A DNA stretch of 64,000 nt from Helicoverpa zea. Lineage: Eukaryota > Arthropoda > Insecta > Lepidoptera > Noctuidae. A model generated the notes under the pieces. That model had not been told where the DNA came from and did not search any database. It saw only the letters and a program-made list of their open reading frames with translations. Within the stretch, counting starts at the first letter, position 1; each line of letters opens with the position of its first letter. Below are positions 35,201 to 48,097 of the stretch, in pieces. A program made the translations under genes and the position numbers. The stretch is taken from the NCBI RefSeq assembly GCF_022581195.2, contig NC_061452.1, positions 2,611,501-2,675,500 of the forward strand. The letters run 5' to 3'.

Positions 35201-35712
35201 GAAATAAGAATTGGGGGGAGGGAGGGGTAAAAGTGTCAGTTTCGTCTCTACAGAGTTTCATTATTACGCTTTCGTATCGGCCAAGTTTGGGGGCATAACT
35301 TTTGACACCACGCTTGGCAGGCTATATATTTCATGGCTAACGGGCATCCGAAATATGAAAACTTTCCGAGTGATTGTAGGGTAGTTGAGGATAGGACAGT
35401 GGTGAGATTTTATTAGTGTATCAGATTGCTTTAGGGTGGGCAATTTATTTTTCCAATGGCATATTTTTGACTGGAAAGAATTCCTTATTTTAAAGTCAGA
35501 GTAAATGATGAATTTCTTTATGTGAGTAGAGGCCATAATAACGCTGATGATGACCAGAGAATTTTGATCCTTATTCATAAATTGACCTTTAAGTTAAATT
35601 CTAATACTATAGATAAATAGGTAATCCTAAACATCAACCAAGCTCGTCACGTAAGCAACAATAGAAGCAAAGCAGTCTAAACGGTTCATTGTAGTTAGAG
35701 TTGAGCATTACT
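32243..35712. other. Non-coding stretch
   Basis: No supported gene. Several opposed open frames at 33113-34494 and 34878-35578 share bases on both strands and lack domains. Sequence around 32820-32960 and 33520-33760 is less AT-rich than the average here, but I find no exon structure I would defend. Confidence 0.45.
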
Positions 35713-35772
35713 TGGCGCCCGGGGCGGGACTCGGGCCAATCTAGACTGAACCAGTCTAAACCAGTCTGAACC
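35713..35772 (+). other. tRNA-Lys primer-binding-site-like sequence plus AACCAGTCT repeats
   Basis: TGGCGCCC at 35713-35720, followed by GGGGCGGGACTCGGGCC, resembles the complement of the 3' end of an insect tRNA-Lys, which many Gypsy-type LTR retrotransposons use as primer. Three tandem AACCAGTCT-like units follow (35739-35772). No LTR pair and no gag/pol remnant is seen nearby, so this may be chance. Confidence 0.2.
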
Positions 35773-37108
35773 GGATTTTACAAGTTATTACCATTAGGTA
35801 CGTTATTAGCGAGCGTGTACTTTGTATCTAATGGAAGTTTTGAATTTTACAGTGTTTAGGTGATGTGGGAGGATTATTATTTTAAGCTTAATTAGAGTAA
35901 TTAAAATCTAAGCGATAGATTTCAAGGGTGCTTTATTTTAGTATAATTATTGAAATTATTAAATTACTGAAAATACTAATTATAATCATGTAATATCATA
36001 CTTCAAATTAACATTTCTCATTAATTAATGAAGCCTGTTAACTGTTGATTTATTTAGCGGAATTCCACGTAATCGTTATTGGAAACTAAATGGAATTTGC
36101 GTTACGCAGATGTGTGAATAAATTGGGTTGCCAGCTCACACTATCTGGCGAAATTCGCAAATTAATTAGAAAGGCCCCATAAAATGTCGTTAACAACAAA
36201 CTGTGATTAATAAAAACAATAGCAGAAAACATAGAAAATCCAAACTCAGGTCTAAAACTACACTTTTCCTTGGCTGGGGAGTTGATAATAATTTTTAATT
36301 TATCACAAAGTGGTTTCTCTAACCAATTAGTGTTGTGTCACAGTTAGTGGGGTGGTCCAAGTTTTAATGGCCTCGGAGCCGGCACCGAGATAAGAGCCCC
36401 TAGGAAACTCAAGGAGCACTGTTTAATTTAATAAGTTCTGTTTTAAGGGGGACACACAGTTAACGTACTATAATTATGGTATATGATTGTGTTATGGAAT
36501 TTTGGCGAGTCTTATTGGACGGTGTTTGGCAACGTTTGAAGTTTGGTTACCCTAATTTCTCTTATGTAAGCGTTTTGATAACCGTCAAATTTTTAATTTG
36601 GATTCGCAGATTTATGGGCGCGGAAATTGGGGAGTCTTTTTGGCCAGCATTTGGAAAGTCTTGTCATTGGAAGGGGTTCTAAATGTATAAATTAATCAAG
36701 AGACTTGCGTAGTAGCAACTTTACAATGTTCAAATTCTGAGCAATGATTATGGCATGTGTCTGTTTAATGTTGTTGTTCCAAATACTGTTTGGTACATAT
36801 GGGAAATGTGATTGTAACATAAATTATGAAACTTTATCAGCGTTTAAGTACAAAAACAAAAAATCTGTAACAAACAACGCAAAAATATTTAAATGAAATC
36901 AAAACAGCCAACACTGATTGCACTCGTGTGAAAACCTTTCATATATGTACCTTAAAAATGTAAATTAACTGTCAAAAGCTTAGATGAAAAATCTACGGGT
37001 CGATAACATGACAAACATAAATATGCAACTGTAAATCGCATTTTTGGTTTATTTTGTTTTAAGAGCAACTGCAAATGTAAGTTGGTTAATGACACCCAGT
37101 TTGTTAAT
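35773..37108. other. AT-rich non-coding stretch
   Basis: No supported gene and no recognised repeat. The 68-residue open frame at 36476-36682 has no domain. Confidence 0.5.
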
Positions 37109-37475
37109 GGCCTCGTTGGTCTAGCTGTCGCAAGTGCGGCTGCTGAGCACGAAGTCTCGGGTTCGATTCCCGAGTCGGGCCGAAATCGCTTTGTGGGTTT
37201 TAGAAGACTTTCACAAAGCAGCCCGGAGCCTGGAAGCTGGTGATTGATTCACCCGTGCATCGGAGAGCACGTAAATGTCGGTCCTGCGCTTGATCTCTCT
37301 CCGGTCGTGTCGGATTACCGTCCCATCGGGCTATGAGAGTTAAGGAATAGTGAGTGCACCTGTGTCTGCGCAAATGCTCGTGCACTATAATATGTCCTGC
37401 GTAGTTGGCTAATCTCCTTACATGAGAACAGCCGCCGTAGCCGAAAATCGGCTAGGAGGACATCATCATCATCAT
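37109..37475 (+). mobile_element. tRNA-headed SINE with (ATC)n tail
   Basis: The head (37109-37182) starts GGCCTCGTTGGTCTAGCTG and carries the B box GGTTCGATTCC at 37160-37170. The acceptor-like ends GGCC/GGCC pair, but the anticodon arm is degenerate (loop GCTGCTG, without U33), so it is a SINE head, not a tRNA gene. The body includes TTTGTGGGTTTTAGAAGAC, CCGTGCATCGGAGAGCACG, GTCGGATTACCGTCCCATCG and GCCGCCGTAGCCGAAAATCG. It ends (ATC)n at 37462-37475. It looks full length. The minus-strand open frame at 37200-37385 is a shadow inside it. Confidence 0.88.
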
Positions 37476-37790
37476 GTAATTATAATTACTTACTGTCAGT
37501 TGCATCTTCGTCAGTTGCTTGCCTGTTTGTTTGTTTGTCAAAATAAATTGGGTAGCGAGATGTGGTTGAACCCTCAAGGAACCGAATAGCAGAGGGGAGT
37601 ACTTGAAGGATTAAAATTGCATAATTTAAGTGTTATTGATATTTAATAGGCTCATTGAAGAGGGTATGACTTTAGTCACCCTTCATTTTATACACAATTA
37701 ATCGAAACAATGCTTTAGTGTGAGAGAAGTAAAAAGTTAATTGTTGTATACACACGTTATCCGGCTCAAAAATATGCATCCTTTACAAAT

Positions 37791-37952
37791 ATCATCTGCC
37801 TAGCTTTTTCCAACCTATATGCTGGGGGTCAGTTTCCAGTCAAACCGAATGCAGCTGAGTACCAGTGTTTTACAAGGAGCGACTACCTCCTCAACCCTGA
37901 TACCCGGGCAACCTAATACCCAATACTTAAGACTGGTTGTCAGACTTACCAT
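37791..37952 (-). mobile_element. SINE body copy, antisense (ATGATG-tailed family)
   Basis: ATCATCTGCCTAGCTTTTTC, then GGTCAGTTTCCAGTC, GAATGCAGCTGAGTACCAG, TGTTTTACAAGGAGCGACTA and GACTGGTTGTCAGACTTACC. This is the complement of the 3' part of the element at 52149-52470. The 5' head is missing. The opposed short open frames here are shadows. Confidence 0.75.
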
Positions 37953-40900
37953 CACAAATATTTTCATGACGAATCTAAATAAATGGAAGACGAAATTTTC
38001 ATGAATATTTATCAAGTTTAAGCACACCATGATAAATTGTGTGGTAGCCATGTTTTTTTCTCATTTCCCTCACAGAAAAGGACAATAGCTAATTTGAATG
38101 GAATAACACTCAATGTTTTTCGGTTATGCCGTATAAAACGTACAGTTGTTTTGACGTGAACACGCCTGTTTGAACCTTCGTCAAAATGAATGACGAGAAA
38201 TAATTGAAAACCCGCGTTTACATAGATGTTTCCCAGCTGAATTCGATCCCTACAATCCTGAGGCCTTAAAATAAGTATGTCTGTAAGTTATTTTAAAGGT
38301 CATACACCGAATTGGGTGATGTGAAAGTGATCATGTTGTGCAAAACAGGAAACTATTATTGGTCATGCTAGCTTTTCTAACCCTGTGAAAACTGTCATGC
38401 ATACCGTTTATAACGTATTATCTTGATAGATGGGCTATTAAATATTGAAATAGTTTTTCAAATAAGACCAGCAGTTCTTGACATTTAGAAAAACAAAAAA
38501 CCATCGAATTGGAAAAACCTATTCATTCCGCAAACCAAACAGAAACCACACATTCCGAAAATCACTTTTTAAAGTGGGCCAACACACACCGTAAATTCCT
38601 TCTTACAGTTCCAGCAACCACGATAATTCCCAGAACAATGTTCCACGTACAATTTTCGCCAAGCATCGTAATGCTGGGTAATGTGCAAAAAATATGGAAT
38701 AGAGCCAATGTAGGGTCACCGCAGGTCAGCGTATGCCGTTTAATGCTGCCAACTTATTTAACTATTCGTTAGCAGTTGCAGTTACCAATTGTTGCCCGTA
38801 GCAGGGGAGCCAAATGTCGCAGCACATTTTAATGTTATATTCTTTTTATTACTCAATTATTGGTTTTTGTGGTGGCGAAATGTTGGTGATAGTGGGAATT
38901 CTGTTGATGGTGCGCCATGGTCGTTAAATGTAAGCGTGGTCAATATTCATGTATATAGACTGATAGGAGAAACTTGGCAAGTAAATAATGATTTGTAAAC
39001 ATTTGTAAACATATTCATGAGGTGCATAGTAAATAAATTAGTTAATAATGAAAAATGTAAAAAAATATATATTTGCACACTGATACTAACACACCGTCTA
39101 AATTGCATCACGATGCTTCCGAACCCAACCATTTTCATAATCATTTCTACGCATCATTCTTACGCAATACCTCAATTAGCTAAAGCTAACAACGAATATA
39201 CTACACTCAAAGCAATAAAACAAATGCCTGTTAAACAAGACTCCCCAAGTCTTGCAACAAAGCAAGACATAGAAGCATGTTATGATAAATGTAAAGTAAG
39301 GCAATCTCTAGTCGCAGAGGATTGCGCTTCCAATTAAATTAAGTTATTTCTACTGGGATGTGCATGTTGAAGTAATTGCATTTCGAGTACGACTGATGCC
39401 TGAGATGTGCTGCTAATTGTATGGTTTATTTAATGGGTAATTGTTATTTCCTCCAGTAAAGAAGTTTTGTATTTAAATGCGAAAAGGTCATAGGGATAAA
39501 GGCTTAGGGAACCTCTGATCTTGTGGACGGTGGCAACAAAGAATTTCTTTTAGTTTTATGAAATTTATCTTACTTACAAAATTTTCAATTAAAATTATAA
39601 AAGGAGGGATGTAAGAATGAAAATATAGAAGTATTACTCACTATTCTGAGATAGAGATATATGACAAATACCATAGCTTAGTAGGTGGTAACAAAACATA
39701 AACAAGGTTCACCAAAACACTGCAATTATTTTGGACTGTCTCACAACACTAGAGCGTTGACACTCAGAAGCACTCCCCCTCAAACAAAATAACTGAGTTT
39801 GTGTTTGTTGGCTACTCAATCATAGCCCGACCTTCGTCGTAAAACATCCATTATTTGACCAGATACCTCTTGTAATGCCGTTTCGGACCATAAGCGAAAC
39901 ATTAGTTACAGAACAGCCAAACTTTCGCGACCCGTCCATTACATCGACCAATAAAATCACTCATACTGTACATCATATTGAGTGCTTATAAAAAGCATAT
40001 GGGGAGATTCAGAGTGGTTCAAAACCGAATAATTTTCACGTTTTCAAAGTTCTAATGGGAAAAGTTCTATGTCAACGGTTGAGTGTTCGATACGTATTGG
40101 CAACGGCGCACCGCTCAAACTTTTTGTTTACCGCCCAAGTTACTGAGACGTTTTAAACAAACGAAAGAGTGGAACCTTTGAGTGCTGAGGAGTGTGGCGA
40201 CGCTTTTGTTCATATAAATAGAGTGAAGTGCCTTTCATGGTATGCGGACAATAGCGTCGATGCTGTCAATGAATTTCGTGCTGACGCTCAAAATGTTGGA
40301 GTGAATTGTTTTTGTAATGCGTTGCGGTTTGTGGTTTAGAATATTGAATTTGTTGTATTCTTTGATCCGATGTATATAAAATATGGAATTTTAAGTAAAT
40401 ACTTCCATTCTTAGCAAGTATCGGCATTTCGAAGCCTGCCACAATTATGGTGGCGGAATCCAAAAATCAATTTACGATTCCCGAAAAAACTCGCTTCATT
40501 CAGTAGGAAACTGGAACGCATCACAAAGTTCAGCTGGTGTTTCGATGAGCCGCGTCTCAGGTATTCTCGTTTCCCAACGTTTATTGGGACTTTGGGAATT
40601 CTCATTTGCGAACGAAAAGTTGGAGGCAATAATTTGCGCTGAATGTTCGCTGAAAGGGATATGATTGCTTTACTTTGGCAGGTATTTTTGAGTGAATTGA
40701 GTGGTGGAATAAAAGTGAGCAATAAGTTCATCTGGCTAGAGTGGAATAGGTGACAATGTGACAATGTCAGACGATGAAAAAGCTAACTTTAGTAGGTTTT
40801 GAACCAGAGTTGCCTAAGGCTATCCAAAAATTACGAAGCTGAATGTAAAAATCTGTTCTCACAAAGGTAGGTCACCCATACAGTCTGAGGTCGTATATAA

Positions 40901-43540
40901 AAAGCAACAGTCTGACCCATTCACCCGCGTAATGCTTTATATTCAGAATATTTTGGCGCTAAAACAACGTGTGCTTTGTTGCTTGCATTATGTTATAGAA
41001 TTTCTCATTTGTTAATCAAATTTTATCAGCCGCTGTACACGCTGAGCGAGTCGTGATTGTAATTTACATTCACAAAGCAAAGGCAAATTGGATTGTTGGT
41101 TCGTCGACGTCCATGTTTCATTGCGAATGCCCTTCGCTAGGCTCTATGGTTTTTGGAGCGCATTTGCGAAAAAATAATGAAATTATCCTAGATTTAAAGC
41201 ACATTCTGAAAGTGCTGGCATTATTGGCAATGGCGAGCTGTTAATAGGTATCTAAAATTAAATTCAAAAAGTTACCTATAAATCCAAATACGAGTATTAA
41301 TAAACACACAACTTTAGAAACAAAGTCCATATCCAAACATGTCATGAACAGTGTTTAATTAACCGAAATACAATTAAAACTAATGAACAATACAGCCCAA
41401 AGCATTTTCAAAATAACAGCCACAAAATATTGATTGCAATTGTTCACATTATTCATACCTGTGTTAAAAACTTCTAAACGGAGGCTGAACTAGAATTCAT
41501 ACAAGTCGGTCATCGAATTGAAATATAAAGCCTTGCGGAACACTTAGACCTTACAAGAGCCTTTGATTACAGTCCGTAAGTAAAGCGACGCTTCCCCGCT
41601 TTCGACTTCACTTGTCAGTTCTTTTCTTTCAAAGAAAGAAGCATCTCTGAATTTGTAGGACAAGATTTTAAAGGTGGGGTTTTGAGAATTTTAAATTTCG
41701 TTCTGGTTGATTGAGACTTTATTGTGCTTTGACTGGTTACAAATCGTCTATTTGTGTCCGTTTTTTTTTTTTATGGCGATAAAGGTGTATCACTGTTTTC
41801 TCTATGTATAATCTATCATGCATTCTTGTCAATTAATTGTATGAATGTACATATTCTCAAATCAGTATGACCATTTCACAAACTCTTAAAATAGACCCTA
41901 TCTTTCAAAACTGCAATTTTACTCTCATCCTACGTTCAAGTCTTTCCACATTTAACAGGCCAAACAAATACAAACACAGTAATAAAATATCTTCTAAGTT
42001 CAAGCACGTTAGTGTCCCGAGGCTCAGTTAAACTCGGAATTGGTCGTTTGAGAACACTAGACGCCTTTTAAGATGCACTAAAGAGTTAGCAAAGTTCAGA
42101 GTGCCTTAAAACCTTCACGGTACATTTGAAACATTTGAGGAAGCTTACTTAGAAATAGTTTGTAGGTGTTAAGGGGTAAATAGAATGTGCGGGGTTTACG
42201 GAAACAGCGCTAGATTGTTTCTTTGGTTTGTTTGTTTCTCTTGGATTTGTTGCCATAAAAATAGAAAGATTGTTATAATAGAATTAATTGTTTTAAAAGC
42301 TTTTAGTATTAACAAGATTCAATGAGAAACTACAATTAGGTTTTGGAAATATGTAGCACCGTACATGCCAACAACCAGCTTGACGGCTTTGCAGCAAGAA
42401 TAGAAGTAGCTTACGACTTCTTAATGTCAGCTAATAATCTATTTAGTAAATACTCCATTTATTAACTAAAATAACCCAAGATTTAAACAAGCTAAAAGAG
42501 AATCCTTTTCAAATAAATAACTTTGAAATTAACGAACCCCGCTGATTACTCACCTAACTTCTTAAACCAGTCGATAATTTACGATTAATTTTAAAAGTAT
42601 GATTAATATCATTCTAATTAATCATTCTCTCAACTGGTTTAAACAAACATTGGTACGCAAGTGCTATTTAACCAACGCACCGTTCAAACAGAAGTCGGAA
42701 ATGAGTTTAGCCAAGTAATTAACGGACGGGACGCGCGTGTGTGTTTCATTATAAAATATCAACAGTAATTTTGTAATTGTGTGCGTTTTCAGTTGATTGA
42801 AACTTTTAGGCTGTGTTTTAAACTGTTTGTAAGTGTGAATCCTCAATTAACTAATAACTTAACTAATATTACCTAGATATAAAGAGGACGAATTTGTTTG
42901 TTACTTGAACGTGCTTATCTCAGCAGCTCATTTTTTGATAAATAAACTTTTTAGACAGCTCAATCATCTAGACTTCTAGAGAAAGGTTATAGGCTTTTTA
43001 TCTGGGTGGTATTTCCCACCGGGACGTGGATGAAACTACTGGTTTAAAGTAGTTCCTTGCATAGATGCCAACCGAAAACCGTAGCACCCGACAAACATCG
43101 TTATATAGACTGCTAAGAGGTTTGGACACGAATTTACAATAATATAGTCCTGTACTTCTTAAACACCCTACACTAGCAAGGCAAGCCAAAAAATAAAGTA
43201 TCTAACTACTTAATTCCTGCACAAATCCAAATGCGAGTCCTACAATTTTTCCACCACAAACCCACAAACATTGACAATCAACAAACAAACACAACGACAA
43301 ACCGCGTCTTGACTTGTTTGCAACTCAGAAATTGAGTTCTGAAGTTTTTGAATGCCCCTTAAATGAGACGGTGGAAGTTGGGGAGCACAATTATATCCTG
43401 AGCAAATCCATTTGCATAACATAGAAGTCGTAATCTGACTGTGGGAGTTCGTAACGAGTTCTTCTTGTGTGATGTCAGAGAAACAAATGCTGGAATGATT
43501 TTCTAGAGGTATTTTATATTGTTTTATGGTTTGGTTAAGC
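37953..43540. other. Long stretch without a supported gene
   Basis: There is no gene I can defend in about 5.6 kb. Candidate frames at 38509-38772, 39017-39337 and 40411-40764 lack domains. The 39017-39337 frame is discussed among the findings. A degenerate interspersed repeat fragment lies at 42878-43045. Parts of 39700-41250 are less AT-rich than the average, which may reflect unique sequence. Confidence 0.45.
42878..43045 (+). repeat. Degenerate lepidopteran interspersed repeat
   Basis: GATATAAAGAGGACGAATTT, the TTATCTCAGCAGCTC block, AGAAAGGTTATAGGCTTTTT and ATCTGGGTGGTATTTCCCAC, then CGGGACGTGGATGAAACTAC, follow the order of the common repeat also seen near 4702 and 22267. It carries no coding capacity. 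Confidence 0.5.
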
Positions 43541-43680
43541 TTAAGCTAAGTGACAGCTGCACAGGTCGATCGATTAAAGGTTAAGCAGCTCTTGGCGCGG
43601 TCGGTCTGTGGATGGGTGACCATGTTGCCATAACGAGTTTCGCCGTGATTTGGAGGGAGCGTTAAATTGATGGATTGTCA
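43541..43680 (+). mobile_element. 5S-rRNA-headed SINE, copy 1
   Basis: The core GGTTAAGCAGCTCTTGGCGC plus GGTCGGTCTGTGGATGGGTG at 43579-43618 closely follows the internal promoter of 5S rRNA (usual form: GTTAAGCA..., GGGCGCGGTTAGTACTTGGATGGGTGACC). It is preceded by GCACAGGTCGATCG, shared with the copy at 52149. The body after ACC (CATGTTGCCATAACG) resembles the body of the copy at 59755. A real 5S gene is excluded because both flanks of the promoter core diverge from 5S rRNA. Confidence 0.75.
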
Positions 43681-45088
43681 TTTAAACATCTTTGGCAGCT
43701 TTGATCCTAGGATGCATAAACACTGCAACACAAAACTATATTCCAAGATAACCAAATGATATTAAGGCATATTAACACTAAGACCAACAACGCATACTTA
43801 TGCCCAACAGCACTTAGCGACAACTTGCTCAAAGCTAGCACTTTTGTTGCGAAAAATATAAATTCGCTTAATGACTTTTGTAAGAGAATCATTTTCATAT
43901 TTACTCCTCGCAACTTGGTGCTTATTGAGTTTTTATTACAGCCACAGAAGACTTTTCTTAATAAAGTTTAAGCTTGCAAGCTTTTTATGATAGTTTAAAC
44001 TAGGGTAAAATGTAAGGACCGTTTACTTTTGAGCATTTGTGCACATTGTCTTTAACGCTTTACCAACAGTGTTTTCGATAGTTCTGTTTTCGTTTCGGTC
44101 GGTTGACAAAAATAAAATAAAGAAGGTAATGTTTTTCGACAGAAAAGTACCTTTTGCAAATGGGTAAGGATAAGTCATAGCTAAGACCTACCGAAGTCTT
44201 CTCCAATACCTTATCACCGATATGTTAACTTAAGCAGAGCAAAGACCTACAAGTGTTGTTTAACTAACCAAACAAAGTCTATAGATATTCAAAACTACAA
44301 ACACGCTACCCGAACATACCATAGACCGGCAAAACTTTCCGAATTTGAAACAGCAACATGATCCACAAACGCTCGGCATTCGAGCAAAGATCAAAAACAT
44401 TCCCTCGATCCCGAACCGAGCAAAAGTTTGTGAAAAAACAAACTTTTTAATTAAATATCCGGGAAGCACTCGCATTGAATCAATACGCCTCATTTGTTTG
44501 AAGAAATATTTCGATTGAATTCACGCATTCTTTGAAAATTACCCTCGAAATGTTACGTTAAGACAAAAGGTATCTTTAGGCCAAAGGATGGCTTTAAAGG
44601 AGAACTAAGTGCCACAATTAGGCTAATTTCAAAATAAAAGAGGCAAATAAATGAGAAGAGAAACAGGAAAATCTCCTTTAGCTCGATGCACTTATATCCC
44701 AATTTTATTATATGCTTGAAGTATTTTCATACGTAATCAATATGACTAAGTTAAGTATTACAAAAATACACCAGGGCCCTTCATAAACTATGTATATGAA
44801 AAGCGTGCAAGCAAGCTAATATGAATGACAGGGTCACACACATAATCTGCCGTATATCATACATACTATACCCACGACCTTGCTAGATGACAAAAAAGGG
44901 TCCCAACGCTAAAATACTTTTAAAAGTAATATAAGGGGTTTGGGTAAAGGATAGCTACTAAAAGCATAATATTAAAGTTTTGGAACAGAGCGACTTTGTC
45001 TCTGTTAACTTATTTTTAATGTAATAAAATATAGCCTTAGGCACGTGGTGATAGACCTAGAAATCTAAAACTTATTTTCACTTCCAAT
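43681..45088. other. AT-rich non-coding stretch
   Basis: No supported gene. It contains a 14-bp palindrome AAGCTTGCAAGCTT at 43970. Opposed open frames at 43707-43971 share bases. No repeat family recognised. Confidence 0.5.
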
Positions 45089-45225
45089 CATCATCATCAT
45101 CTCAGCCATAGGACGTCCACTGCTGAACATAGGCCTCCCCCTTTGATCTCCACAGACACCTGTTGGAGGCGACCTGCATCCAGCGTCTTCCGGCGACCTT
45201 TATAAGGACATCTGTCAATGCTTTC
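45089..45225 (-). pseudogene. RTE-type LINE, extreme C-terminus and (ATG)n tail
   Basis: Minus-strand frame: TDVLIKVAGRRWMQVASNRC, then LWRSKGEAYVQQWTSYG and the stop TGA (45102-45104), followed at once by (ATG)n (45089-45100 seen as TCATCATCAT). The GEAYVQQWT ending directly before an (ATG)n tail is what I recall for lepidopteran RTE-type LINEs. It is a 5'-truncated fragment of about 40 residues; the usual ORF is around 1000 residues. The longer open frame at 45097-45291 is in a different frame and is a shadow. Confidence 0.75.
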
Positions 45226-47809
45226 ATTAAATCGTGATTCCTGGATATTTTTAGTTCTTATCCAGATATCAGCTTCTTTCTTTAACCTCAAATAAAACAG
45301 CGCTTTTCACTAGCAGATTATTCGCTATGTTTTTATAGGATATCCGTGGGGTGCAAACAATTTACATCAACACACGTAAACAGTGCCCCGGGTTTTTTTG
45401 TCGCCCAAAATCCACTGGTGTTAAAGCGCTGTTAGTTCAGTCGTTTCAGAAGTCTCAAGATATAAGAATTTGCACATAACAGCTAGTTTACATACAGTAA
45501 GTAGGTAGTCCAAATGCTGTAGGGAGATTTGGGAGAACTTATCTCGCAGTCCATCACGGTTTCACTTCACGTCAATGTCAATAATTTTCAACCCCTGTCT
45601 TTTATCGAATTCCGTTGATTAAGAAACGTCTGACGCTAAAATCTAAAGAAATTCTTTAGTGTCTGTTGAACTGAGTTTCTTTGGAAAAAGCCCTTTATTT
45701 TCCAAGATCACAATTTTTGCTACACTTAGAGTTAATATAGGGGTTGAATAGCAAAAGATTTGCCCGTCTAGCCGAAAGCTGCTCTAGAATTCCAGAGATA
45801 ATAAAATGTCTATTACTAGCAGACAGATCGATTTTCAGTTCTATCGAGACTTATCAGTTATCTAGAGTAGCTTGTAGAATTTCTGACAAATGAAGGTGTC
45901 GGTAATCCATTTAGCTAAAACTGGGGGCTTTGGTACTGCTTGTGATATTAAGTACCAAAAAATCCCGTGTGTTTCAATAATCACACAAAAAAAGAATGCA
46001 CCAAACTGTAATTTAGCTTTGTATGTAGAAATTAAATTTAAATAAACCCATTAGTCACAATTACAACGTCAATATTCCGTTGTTATTTGTTTTCCAAAAT
46101 AGTTTTTCCTCAATATTTACTTCAATCATTTAGATAGCACTTATCATACCAACGTCAATCATAATTTATATTACCTATAAAATACAAGTCAAAACACGAA
46201 TTTGGTACCTACATACCTAACTATATTGTTGTAATCTTAGGTAGGCTAATAACGTGTAAGATACTAAACTATTCTACATTCCTTGCTATTGTTTATTTAG
46301 AATTACAACTATTGTGTAACCTAAAGGGTTTGATAAGAAAGGTATTGTTAGGGTCTGTCTAGGACAATAACAATCGAATTATGTTCCTCTAGGACTGAAA
46401 CCGGTATTAACTAGATTATTACCTAATGTTATACTTTTGATAGAGGTCACTTTTGTTCGTATACTTATAGGGTAGACAACTATTTATTTGGTTAAGAGAT
46501 CACTGCAAACTTTTAGTCGGCCGATAGATTGTTTGGGTCCATTAACCAGTATGGAAATGAATGAATCAATTAAAAAGAAAAACTAAATACAGTTGATTAA
46601 AATCACAATTTTCTTTAAAAATATTTTTTTTTCAACCATCGGGCAAACTGTCTGCTTGCTTTGTTCACATTTATTTATTTACCAGTTCTACTAAAAGTAC
46701 TTTTTATATGTAGGTATAACTTACTTGCTCTAGCTATCTTTTAATACAATTTTATCTAGCAAGCTCTTGAGCTTGGGGACAAAAAGGTTTAACAAACCAA
46801 GTTTTTCTCTTCTGAACTCAATTGTACTGTGAAACGTACCTGAAACCAAAATAAAACTTCACATTAGTTTATATTCTTTATAAAAAAAAATATCATGTTG
46901 TATTAAAGCTGGGACTTGAACATTTTATTAAGAAATATTTAGCCATTATATTTCAAAGTCAAAATATTTATTGGCTTGTTCAGGTATAATAGCTGTTCTA
47001 AATAAGTTCAGCCTAACACGGCCTTCTTCAGGCTTTGCAAATATAAGGGCTTATAATATGCTTAGTATTTATTATATTTTATACATAATATACTTATTAA
47101 AAATTCTGTTTACTAAGATGGGCTTAATTTAAAGTATTAGTATAGGTAGTTAGAAGTAGTAGCAGTAGAAGTTAAAGTACCTTTTATTTATTTTTAGCAC
47201 CTTCATAATCAATTTTCTTTACACTCCAATTATTCTTTGCACAACGAATAATTTTTAACCCTTAAACAAACAAGGCTAATCAAGTAGGTATCTACTTATA
47301 ACCCGAACTACGTCCACACACCTTTAAATGCTTGTATGCCGCTAATTACAAAAAATAGAAAATCTATTCTGTACGCCCCAGCATACATACAACTGGTTAA
47401 GCCAACAACCCTTTACGACATAAATACAAAGAAAAACATAGCAAACATCAATAATATACCCAATCAGCGAGATAAATCCCCATGAATAGTCGTCCACAGT
47501 CCTGAAATCAATCTGCCTAGCCTATTCCGATCACGTACATATTGATATAAACCATAGACCTTCGATATGGGGCAATTAGAAGCTGAACGTGACTCCAAGT
47601 AAATTGGATCCCAATACTGCTGGCCTAATGCAGATAACGGGGACTATTGTTTTTGGCTGGCGAAATTATGTAGTTGATGTTTTAAGGTTAGATATCAGTG
47701 AAATAGTAGGTTCGTTTCGGAAAGTAAGATAAGCATAAAGAAAATATGAATCTTTGCTGTCATTTGGACATCATTGGAATTCGTTAAGGGTAGGCACTGT
47801 GGACAGAAG
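45206..47809. other. AT-rich non-coding stretch
   Basis: No supported gene. At 46498-46540 lies a terminal piece (CACTGCAAACTTTTAGTCGG) of the MITE family complete at 60214-60395. Bases 46940-47060 look like a degenerate repeat (GCCTAACACGGCCTTCTTC). The rest is unassigned. Confidence 0.5.
46498..46540 (+). mobile_element. Terminal fragment of the AGTCGGCCGAC-type MITE
   Basis: GATCACTGCAAACTTTTAG followed by TCGGCCGATAGATTGTTTGG matches the complemented right end of 60214-60395. No partner end is visible, so it is a solo end or a degraded copy. Confidence 0.55.
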
Positions 47810-47966
47810 TTAGAACAGTCTTGCCAAGGGCTATCGAGGTACCTAGGTAACTGGGTTGAGAAGGTCAGGTAGGCAGTTGCTCCATGTTAAACAAAGGTAC
47901 TCTAACTACATCCGATCTCACTGGAGGCCGACGCCAACATGCTAGGGAGAACGCTAAGCAATTAAT
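47810..47966 (+). mobile_element. SINE body copy, sense (ATGATG-tailed family)
   Basis: CTTGCCAAGGGCTATCGAGG, AACTGGGTTGAGAAGGTCAG, GGCAGTTGCTCCATGTTAAA, ATCTCACTGGAGGCCGACGC and CAACATGCTAGGGAGAACGC match the second half of 52149-52470 in the same orientation. The head and the tail are lost. Confidence 0.7.
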
Positions 47967-48097
47967 AACAAATTGGTGGAATAGCAATTGTGTCCTGTTC
48001 TCAGATGACTCCCGCCTAACTTGGCTTATTACCTAGTCTCATCTCCATACATATGCATTGTTAACTTCTAAATACTTCAGCATTGAAGTTCGTAGTA

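Noticed and set aside
37109..37182. Candidate tRNA gene
   Set aside because: Degenerate anticodon loop without U33, and a long conserved SINE body and (ATC)n tail follow.
37450..37475. Short-period ATC repeat considered as a CRISPR-like or satellite array
   Set aside because: It is the simple tail of a SINE; no spacer structure anywhere in this eukaryotic window.
40411..40764. 117-codon minus-strand open frame
   Set aside because: No domain and no homologous copy. Overlapping frames elsewhere show that frames of this size occur by chance here.
43579..43621. Candidate 5S rRNA gene
   Set aside because: Only the internal promoter region resembles 5S rRNA; both flanks differ, as in 5S-derived SINEs.
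43970..43983. 14-bp palindrome AAGCTTGCAAGCTT
   Set aside because: Too short to stand out in 64 kb and without context.
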